Source: Campylobacterales bacterium (GTDB lineage Bacteria > Campylobacterota > Campylobacteria > Campylobacterales > Sulfurimonadaceae). From it: a DNA stretch of 33,970 bases. A program made the position numbers and the translations under genes. Location: NCBI GenBank assembly GCA_016938595.1, contig JAFGUJ010000013.1, positions 1 through 33,970 of the forward strand, given 5' to 3'. How positions within the stretch are numbered: position 1 is the first letter of the stretch; each line of letters starts with the position of its first letter. Under the pieces are notes generated by a model. It had not been told where the DNA came from, made no database searches, and saw only the letters and a program-made list of their open reading frames with translations. Positions 27,024 through 33,970 of this stretch are shown piece after piece.

Positions 27024-27827
27024 ATGACCCCCGAACTCCGAAACCAGCTTCTGACCATTATCCGTTCCAATACTTCCGAAATGATCATCGAATGGAGCAA
27101 ATTTTTCGAACCTGAAGAGAAAGAGCTCCAAAGCCGCCACTACGACGATTTTCTCGGATTTTTCGAAGAGTGCATCCTGGAAGGACTCGATCTTCACAGC
27201 GACTCGGCACAGACCATGGCACTTTTTTTGAACCGCCTGTGCGAAACCATTGGAGAGGAGTATTTTTTCAATTTTCACAACTCCGTCTACAGCTGCTACC
27301 TGAAATTTCCGATTTTTAACGTCCTGGACCGCAACGATGCGTTCCATTACCCTCTGGCCCTCGCTATTACCTCGTTTTTTGAGTCAATGACGTCACGCAT
27401 CATGATGAGCAATCTCCACAAAAAAAGGGAAATGGTCCTCTCGACGACCAGAGAGCTCGAAGAGCGCGAAGCGCCGCTGAGCGAAATATCCGATGGGGTA
27501 TTAATGGTGACGATCGTGGGTACCCTCGATTCCAACCGGGTTCTGATGATCATCGACAAAGTGCTCAAGCGGCTGGAAGAAGATGAGATCTCCCACGTCA
27601 TACTGGAGATCAACGCCATCTTCGATATGAACACCGAAATCGCCAACCAGATCATCAAACTCAGCAATGCGATCCACTTTATGGGTTCGATGGCGTACAT
27701 CAGCGGCGTCAATGCCAATATCGCCAAAAGCCTCACCCATCTGGGAATCTCGCTTGGGGACGTCAAAACGTTCAGCACCACTAAGGCGGCGATGAAACAC
27801 ATCAGCGCATTTGATCCCGCTCCTTGA
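27024..27827 (+). CDS. RsbR-like protein with C-terminal STAS domain
   Basis: C-terminal STAS pattern VTIVGTLDSNRVLMI...IANQIIKLSNAIHFMGSMAYISGVNANIAKSLTHLGI. Confidence 0.78.
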   Translation: MTPELRNQLLTIIRSNTSEMIIEWSKFFEPEEKELQSRHYDDFLGFFEECILEGLDLHSDSAQTMALFLNRLCETIGEEYFFNFHNSVYSCYLKFPIFNVLDRNDAFHYPLALAITSFFESMTSRIMMSNLHKKREMVLSTTRELEEREAPLSEISDGVLMVTIVGTLDSNRVLMIIDKVLKRLEEDEISHVILEINAIFDMNTEIANQIIKLSNAIHFMGSMAYISGVNANIAKSLTHLGISLGDVKTFSTTKAAMKHISAFDPAP

Positions 27828-27830
27828 GGG

Positions 27831-29246
27831 TCAATCACTCACATCCTCGAACCGTTCACGAATCATGAGAAATTGATCAAGATGTTCCATAAACAGATCG
27901 ATAAGTCGCGGATCGAAATGTCTCCCTTTTTCCTCTTCGAATAGGCTCAAAATACTCTCTATGGGCCATGCTTTTTTGTACACGCGCTCACTCCCCAACG
28001 CATCGAAAACGTCGGCTATGGCGCTGATACGGCCGAATATATGGATCTCCTCGCCTCTTAAGCCCCTGGGATAACCGCTTCCGTCCCATTTTTCATGATG
28101 TTCGTACGCGACCGTCGCGGCGGCTTTGAGAATCGGTCTGGTGGAGGTATTAAGGATGTTGTAGCCTATCTCGCTGTGCGTCTGCATGATGGTCCATTCC
28201 TCGATACTGAGCTTGCCCGGTTTTTTAAGGACATGATCGGGTATGGCCAGTTTGCCGATATCATGCATAGGCGAAGCCTGGTAGAGAATACCGGCCTCTT
28301 TTTCGTCCTGCCCTGCAAGTTGTGCCAGCAGTTTTGAATAATGGGCCACTCTTTTGATATGGTTCCCAGTTTCCCGGCTCCGGGTTTCCGCCGCGGCACC
28401 TAGGGTATAGATCAGTTCTCCCTGCGTGATCTCGAGTTCCTCATGCAGTTGGATGATTTCAGAGACGTTGTGCCGTATCGTCAGATACTCGACCACCTCT
28501 TCTTTCATATTTTTGATAGGAACGATGACCGTATCGAGCCAGACGGTATTTCCCCATTTGTCCAGGTTTTGGATCATCCCCTTCCACGTTTCCCCCTTCA
28601 TAATCGTTTCCCACAGATTTCTGATGATCACTTTGGGGGTGACGGGGTGCTTCATGAACCGGTGATCCTTGCCCAGAATCTCTGCGGAAGTGTATCCCAA
28701 CGCCTCAGTGAATTCACGGTTGACATAGGTGATTTTTCCGTCAAGGTCGGCTCTTGTGAGAATCGTACTCTCATCCATCGCCTTGTGGTATTCCCTCGAA
28801 CGTCTCATAATTTCCTGGAGGTTCTCTTCCTTGACGCTCAGGGTGCTTTCGAGGTGCTGTCTGAGCTCTTCGAGTTCGGTGATGTCTTTGCGGATCGCGA
28901 TGTACTCGATGATGTTTCCATCTGGATCCATGATCGGTTTGACCGTCGTGTCGACGTAATAGGGGCGCCCGTTTTTGGCCCTATTTTTGATCTTTCCCTG
29001 CCAGATCCGTTTTGCTTTGATGGTCCGCCACATCTCTTCAAAGGCGCTTGAGGGCATATCCGGATGACGGATGATCCTGTGGGGTTGTCCGATCAGCTCC
29101 TCCGCAAGATACCCGGAGATGTCGCAAAACTGCTGGTTCACATAGGTGATCTTTCCATGCCGGTCCGTTTTCGAAACGATGTTGCTGGCATCGACCGCCT
29201 CTTTGTATTCTTCGAGCAAATGGTGGTTTTCAATCCGATCGTACAT
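27831..29246 (-). CDS. PAS-PAS-HD-GYP protein
   Basis: Two PAS repeats (GKITYVNQQFCDISGY; GKITYVNREFTEALGY) then HDIGK and HHEKWDGSGYPRGLRG. Confidence 0.9.
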   Translation of the reverse strand: MYDRIENHHLLEEYKEAVDASNIVSKTDRHGKITYVNQQFCDISGYLAEELIGQPHRIIRHPDMPSSAFEEMWRTIKAKRIWQGKIKNRAKNGRPYYVDTTVKPIMDPDGNIIEYIAIRKDITELEELRQHLESTLSVKEENLQEIMRRSREYHKAMDESTILTRADLDGKITYVNREFTEALGYTSAEILGKDHRFMKHPVTPKVIIRNLWETIMKGETWKGMIQNLDKWGNTVWLDTVIVPIKNMKEEVVEYLTIRHNVSEIIQLHEELEITQGELIYTLGAAAETRSRETGNHIKRVAHYSKLLAQLAGQDEKEAGILYQASPMHDIGKLAIPDHVLKKPGKLSIEEWTIMQTHSEIGYNILNTSTRPILKAAATVAYEHHEKWDGSGYPRGLRGEEIHIFGRISAIADVFDALGSERVYKKAWPIESILSLFEEEKGRHFDPRLIDLFMEHLDQFLMIRERFEDVSD

Positions 29247-29344
29247 CTCCGTCTCCGCCGCTCCAAAAAATCAACAATTCAATGCCAGTATAAACATCAA
29301 GTGTTGTATGAGCGTTGATGAGTTCACCACTGTGACCGTTACGG

Positions 29345-29450
29345 TTACGGAGCTTTGCGTCCCGCATTCGCAAATACGGGATTGTCAAACACATATTTAA
29401 GGTCTTTGGCAAGATTATATAAACTGTCCTGCCGCCATAGTTTGAAAAAG
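29345..29450 (-). pseudogene. Remnant of nitrogenase component-1-like (nifE-like) C-terminus
   Basis: Minus-strand LAKDLKYVFDNPVFANAGRKAP* vs LAEDLKYAFRNPVFANVGKPSP at 33781-33970 (about 15/22 identical by eye); in-frame stop upstream and no start codon. Confidence 0.72.
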
Positions 29451-29570
29451 GCTATTTTTGCGCAGGTGCGTCAAGTAGTACTACTCTATGGTATTGTCAT
29501 CGAAAATACCCTCGGAGACTACCATCCGCCCCTATCCTTCATCGAGCCTTAAGGAGCTGAATTTATCAGG

Positions 29571-31700
29571 TTAAAACGTCTGAACGTAGTTCAGGAAAAA
29601 GTTCCGACCCTCACGCGCTATCCCCCCCTCGGTGTTGTAATAGTAGCTCGGTAGCCGGACATCGGCATCAAAGAGGTTTTTGACGGTAAATCTCAATTCG
29701 CTGGTGTGGGAAAAACGGTAGGTAATCGTTTCGTCGAAAATATGCTGCGGACGTACCGTCGTATCAGTACCATCCTCCGTAATCCATGCCAGCTGCGACT
29801 GGGTTGTCCGCGAGAAATAGCGCCATGCAGTTCCAAGCGACAGCGCTTCGCTCGGACGATAGATATACATCGCCTTCAGCATCACTTTCGAAATATCAGG
29901 CATTGACTGATCGATTGGCAGAAGGGAATCGTCATCCGGAGGTACTGTATAGCCCGTGTCGATGTAGGAAGCATTGAAATACAGATCGTGAGCCATGGCG
30001 TGGTAGTTGTACTCGAACTCGACCCCTTTGCTCGTCCGGTCGTTACAATTTTGGTATCCCGGGATTGTCCAAGAATACTCTTCGAGATCGATGACATTTT
30101 TGAGCTTTGAATAAAAGAAGTTGATCGAAAAACGGTTGCTAAGATTCGGCGTATAGATAGCGACCGCTTCGTACGTATCGGTCTCCTCGGGTTGCATCCC
30201 TGCATCGCCTGCACGGTAGTTTATATGGCCATTCGCGTACGCTTCAGTGAAGGTGGGAGCCCGGAATGCCGAACCGTAGAGAAGTTTCAAAACAGTGCTG
30301 TCGTTCGCGCGGTACACGATGGCGGCGCGCTGGCTCACGCTGGTTCCGATATCCGAGTAATCATCGAGACGTGCCCCCAGAATGAGGTCGACATCGTCAT
30401 GGAGGGAAATCAGATCCTGCACATAGAAATAGCCGACGGTCCGGCTCTGGTCTGCCTTGATGAAACTGGTCGTCGGATCTGCCCAAAAAGCCGGTTCGTT
30501 TTCTTCCCTGTATCGGAATGAATCGTAAGATGGACTGGCGAGAATTACCGCAAGATTTTGAGTGATCGCATTTTCGACACTGTTGAAATACGTATCTTCC
30601 GGAAGCCTTATGTGACGAACGCCGCCCCCGCCGACGATCTCGTGTGATCCCATTTCTGGCAAGGTGAAGATAGCTTCGGCTTCGAAATTCTGCTCTTTCA
30701 TTTTCTCCGTGAAGTAAAACCCTTCCTGCATTTCGATCCCTACCGTCGCAAATCGATTGGCAACACTTGTAATGCCGACAATGTTGGCTCCTTCATCCAG
30801 TTCACGCTGCGAAAAACCGATCTTCGTCTCGATTCCGACATCGCTCAGGTTCGTTTTGTACGCCGCCTGTGCCAGGAAGTAGGAGTTGATGTGCTCTTTC
30901 GGATTTTCAGGGATCGGGTCGAGACCTTCTTCGAAACTGTAAAAATTACCATAGACATTGCGCTTGTAGCGCGTCAGAAATTCAAAACCGCCGTTCACGG
31001 CCTTAAACCCGACCGATGCGTCACGCTTCGCCTCATCCGTCTCTTGGATCTCCTCTTCAACCCGGAGCGATTTGGAATTGCGTGCGATATAGCCATCAGC
31101 GAAAATTTTCCATCCGTCGGCAAGAGTGTATACGTTTGCACCGGCGGTGAGATGGCTGTAACTTCCGGTACCGAGGAATACCTGGTTCTCGCCCCCTCCG
31201 CTGCCGAGTTTGGTGATGACATTCACGGTGCCGTAAAACGCACCCGAACCCTGCATCGTAGAGTTGGGTCCCCGAAGCACTTCGATTCTCCTGACCAGCT
31301 GCATCGGAAAATCCATGTAAAAACTGCTTGATCCCCCCACTTCATTGTTGATGGCGACGCCGTCAATCAGTATCTTGATTTTGTCGGAGAGGTAAGCATT
31401 GGGATTTTTAAAACCCCTCACCGTCGGCATGATATACCCCATCGGGCTTAGTTGCATCTGCACCCCCGGAAGCATATCGAGTGCTTCACCCAGAGTCTGT
31501 ATCCCTGCTTCTCGGAATGTCTGGGAATCGATAACGCTCACCACAGAAGGGAGATAATCAACGTTGAGGGATTTTTTCGTCGCGATGTCGCTGGCATTTT
31601 CCAGCAGTGTCTCCAGCTCTCCGAGCGGATTGTTTTCCTGAGCGCCCAGCACCGTAGAAGCTGCCAACAAAACAGCCAATTTCAGATTGTTTTTTTTCAT
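29571..31700 (-). CDS. TonB-dependent outer-membrane receptor
   Basis: Plug domain SVIDSQTFREAGIQTLGEALDMLPGVQ, EVLRGPNSTMQGSGAFYGTVNVITK; beta-barrel ending FFLNYVQTF. Confidence 0.92.
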   Translation of the reverse strand: MKKNNLKLAVLLAASTVLGAQENNPLGELETLLENASDIATKKSLNVDYLPSVVSVIDSQTFREAGIQTLGEALDMLPGVQMQLSPMGYIMPTVRGFKNPNAYLSDKIKILIDGVAINNEVGGSSSFYMDFPMQLVRRIEVLRGPNSTMQGSGAFYGTVNVITKLGSGGGENQVFLGTGSYSHLTAGANVYTLADGWKIFADGYIARNSKSLRVEEEIQETDEAKRDASVGFKAVNGGFEFLTRYKRNVYGNFYSFEEGLDPIPENPKEHINSYFLAQAAYKTNLSDVGIETKIGFSQRELDEGANIVGITSVANRFATVGIEMQEGFYFTEKMKEQNFEAEAIFTLPEMGSHEIVGGGGVRHIRLPEDTYFNSVENAITQNLAVILASPSYDSFRYREENEPAFWADPTTSFIKADQSRTVGYFYVQDLISLHDDVDLILGARLDDYSDIGTSVSQRAAIVYRANDSTVLKLLYGSAFRAPTFTEAYANGHINYRAGDAGMQPEETDTYEAVAIYTPNLSNRFSINFFYSKLKNVIDLEEYSWTIPGYQNCNDRTSKGVEFEYNYHAMAHDLYFNASYIDTGYTVPPDDDSLLPIDQSMPDISKVMLKAMYIYRPSEALSLGTAWRYFSRTTQSQLAWITEDGTDTTVRPQHIFDETITYRFSHTSELRFTVKNLFDADVRLPSYYYNTEGGIAREGRNFFLNYVQTF

Positions 31701-31812
31701 CCTCTACCTTTTGCGAGCAGACAAATATAACAAAGTTTTATCCGTGCTTCGATGCCTCATCGCATATTTTCGTAACTATGCTATACTCTATGGCGTTAAA
31801 CAATGTTTAAAA

Positions 31813-31862
31813 CTCCGCGCTTTAGCGGAGATTCGGTACTGAAAGTGCAAAGCGAAACCGAA
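31813..31862 (+). repeat. Two-hairpin leader element
   Basis: CTCCGC-GCTTTA-GCGGAG then TTCGGT...ACCGAA with AGTGCAAAGCG between; just before a TTG-start ORF. Confidence 0.45.
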
Positions 31863-31877
31863 AAGAGTGTATAAGTT

Positions 31878-32441
31878 TTGAAAAATATTTTTTTCTATTT
31901 TACCCTAATGTTTTTCGTTGGGCTCGGCGCCTCTCCTTTGCATGCCGTTTCGTACGATGATGACGTTTTGGAGATATTTTCCAAAATCGTTCCCCGTCTG
32001 GTTTTAATGAGCAGTGCCAAAAACACTCTTAAAGACAAGATTGAGCTCTGCGTCGTGTATGAACCGGTGGATGAAAGGAAGGCTGCTTTTTTGGGAGAGA
32101 AAATCTCGGCGAGTTACCCTGCGGGAATCAAGGATTACAAAATCCGTCTTGTTCCGACAGCGTACGGTTCGTTCGACGCCTGCCGGAACAGCCAGCTCAT
32201 GTTTTTGTTCAATACGAATGAATCCCATCTCCAAAAAGCCCTTAGTTTCGCCGAAACCAACGCGATCATGACAATCTCATACGATCCGAAATACCTTGAA
32301 AAAGGGGTTGGACTGTCACTGTTCCTGGGGAGGAAGGTGACACCATATATCAATGTCATGGCTTTCAAAAAAAGCGGGATCGCACTCGAAAACACTCTTC
32401 TGCAGATCTCCAAAATCTATTCCGGCGAGGATGACCGATGA
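31878..32441 (+). CDS. YfiR-like periplasmic protein
   Basis: Signal peptide; KIELCVVYEP...RNSQLMFLFNTNESHLQKAL...NAIMTISYDPKYLEKGVGLSLFLGRKVTPYINVMAFKKSGIALENTLLQISKIY; TTG start. Confidence 0.65.
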   Translation: MKNIFFYFTLMFFVGLGASPLHAVSYDDDVLEIFSKIVPRLVLMSSAKNTLKDKIELCVVYEPVDERKAAFLGEKISASYPAGIKDYKIRLVPTAYGSFDACRNSQLMFLFNTNESHLQKALSFAETNAIMTISYDPKYLEKGVGLSLFLGRKVTPYINVMAFKKSGIALENTLLQISKIYSGEDDR

Positions 32442-33736
32442 AACGGACCATCAGCATAGAGATCAAAATGATCGTCGCGTCAGTATTCTTTACCCTTCTC
32501 ATCGTGACGCTTGAGCGGTACCAATTCTCCGAAAACATCGTTGAGCAGTTCGTCGAATCGAAGCAGTCCAAAAACCGTCTTCTCATCGATACGATTGCCC
32601 CGATTATCAGTTTGAACCTCTCCCTGGGGCTGGATGAAGCCAACCAGGACTATCTCGATCAGATTATCAATCAAAACCGCGACGTCAGCCGTTTCGAACT
32701 CATCGATCCAAACGGGAAACCTCTCTACCGGTATGTTGGAAAAAACTTGCCTACCTCCTCGTCGGATGAGGAGAACATCCATTTTTGCACCAAGCCGATC
32801 CTTGATCCCATTTCGGGCGAAAAGCTCGCAGTCCTCAACCTGGAACTCGATGACCGCGAATATCGTAGAGTTCTTGAAAAAAACCGTGAAACAACTCTCA
32901 AAATTTTCGGGGTCACGCTTCTGGTCCTCATTGTGTTCATCACCCTGATACGGCAGGTTTTCCGCTCTCTCAAACAGCTCAGCGAAAACGTTTCCCGATA
33001 CAATCCTTACGAGAACAATTTCGTCCTCGACATGACCAAACGAGACGACGAAGTGGGGGTTATCCATAACGCCATTGTTTCGATGGTCAAAAGAATCGCT
33101 GCGCACTCAAAACAGCTCGATGAGATGAACCACTCACTCGAAGAGAAAATCTTGGAGCGGACCCGTGAACTCGAAAATGCCAACCATCAGCTGCAGGCGC
33201 TCTCGATTACCGATCCGCTGACTCAGCTCTACAACCGTAGACATTTTCAGAATCATATAGACGAATTGTGGGAACTTGCCCGACGCAATGGGACCGAAAT
33301 CTCCCTCGTCATGTGTGATATCGACCATTTCAAAGAGTTCAATGACCGCTACGGCCATATCGGAGGAGACATCGTTCTCAAAGAAACGGCTCAGATCCTC
33401 AAAAACTCGCTGAAACGTGCAAGTGATTTTGCAGCCCGCTACGGAGGTGAAGAGTTCGTCATCGTTTTGTACGACACGACGATAGAAGAAGCTGGGAGTC
33501 TCTGTCATGCGATCGGGCGAAACCTCGCCGAACGGGGAAGTTTTGAACACGAAGGGAAGGTTATGCCGCCCATCACCCTCAGTTTCGGAATCGCTTCCAT
33601 GGTTCCCGATGAATCAACCCGATACGAACAGCTGGTGAAATCCGCCGACGAACTGCTCTATCAGGCCAAATTAAACGGCCGCAACCGCGTCGTTTCAGGA
33701 TGTGCGCTCTCCACCCGAACACTCCCTAAAGTATAG
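32438..33736 (+). CDS. Membrane diguanylate cyclase (periplasmic sensor, GGEEF)
   Basis: Two TM segments, ITDPLTQLYNRRHF, RASDFAARYGGEEF with RxxD I-site; overlaps the YfiR-like stop. Confidence 0.9.
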   Translation: MKRTISIEIKMIVASVFFTLLIVTLERYQFSENIVEQFVESKQSKNRLLIDTIAPIISLNLSLGLDEANQDYLDQIINQNRDVSRFELIDPNGKPLYRYVGKNLPTSSSDEENIHFCTKPILDPISGEKLAVLNLELDDREYRRVLEKNRETTLKIFGVTLLVLIVFITLIRQVFRSLKQLSENVSRYNPYENNFVLDMTKRDDEVGVIHNAIVSMVKRIAAHSKQLDEMNHSLEEKILERTRELENANHQLQALSITDPLTQLYNRRHFQNHIDELWELARRNGTEISLVMCDIDHFKEFNDRYGHIGGDIVLKETAQILKNSLKRASDFAARYGGEEFVIVLYDTTIEEAGSLCHAIGRNLAERGSFEHEGKVMPPITLSFGIASMVPDESTRYEQLVKSADELLYQAKLNGRNRVVSGCALSTRTLPKV

Positions 33737-33780
33737 TTTCAAACTTTAACGGCAAAACTTTGACATAAATCAGAATAAGC

Positions 33781-33970
33781 TCATTCCGCTTTGTCCCATG
33801 GAGAAGGTTTGCCGACATTCGCAAATACGGGATTTCGAAACGCATACTTGAGGTCTTCGGCGAGATTGACAAGGCCTTCGTAACCGCCGTAACTCGTCTT
33901 TTTCTCCTGATTGACGTCGATGAACGATATCTTTTTCTTGATCGCCGTGTAGAGGCTGCGCCCTCCGGCG
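33781..33970 (-). CDS. nifE: NifE-like nitrogenase component-1-type protein, C-terminus (truncated by window edge)
   Basis: Minus strand RSLYTAIKKKISFIDVNQEKKTSYGGYEGLVNLAEDLKYAFRNPVFANVGKPSPWDKAE*. Confidence 0.72.
   Translation of the reverse strand, partial: AGGRSLYTAIKKKISFIDVNQEKKTSYGGYEGLVNLAEDLKYAFRNPVFANVGKPSPWDKAE

Noticed and set aside
28443-29051. 202-aa plus-strand ORF
   Set aside because: Antisense to the PAS-PAS-HD-GYP gene.
31813-31862. c-di-GMP (GEMM) riboswitch upstream of the YfiR/GGDEF genes
   Set aside because: Attractive by context and contains GCAAAGC-like text, but the GEMM core and tetraloop receptor are not recognisable by eye; needs an Rfam scan.

Overview
The window is most of a nitrogen-fixation (nif) island, probably from a Campylobacterota bacterium (Sulfuricurvum/Sulfurimonas-like; inferred from protein flavour only). 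The 5'-truncated nifS is at the left edge and the 3' end of a nifE-like gene is at the right edge. Between them I recognise nifX-like, nifQ, nifA, nifT, nifU, rpoN, nifZ, nifW, nifF, the NifX-associated DUF269 gene, nifX and nifN. Accessory nif-context genes are several ferredoxins, a TOBE/Mop protein, a Sel1-repeat/NifU-C-terminal fusion, a SagB-type dehydrogenase, an ankyrin protein, a NadB-like flavoprotein, an aldo/keto reductase and a divergent P-II protein. nifN and nifE are separated by about 12.6 kb of mostly signalling genes: HK/RR, a compact operon of GGDEF, HD-GYP with degenerate GGDEF, RsbT-like kinase/SpoIIE phosphatase fusion and RsbR-like STAS, a PAS-PAS-HD-GYP, a TonB receptor, and a YfiR-like/GGDEF pair. 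Most interesting: (1) the fused c-di-GMP and partner-switching operon; (2) a dispersed two-hairpin element in at least three copies, always sense to the next nif or P-II gene, with stem pairing kept despite sequence change; (3) a nifE-3'-like remnant about 4.4 kb from intact nifE, bracketing a TonB/YfiR/GGDEF block; (4) unusual nif accessory genes. No searches were run; product calls come from reading translations and motifs.
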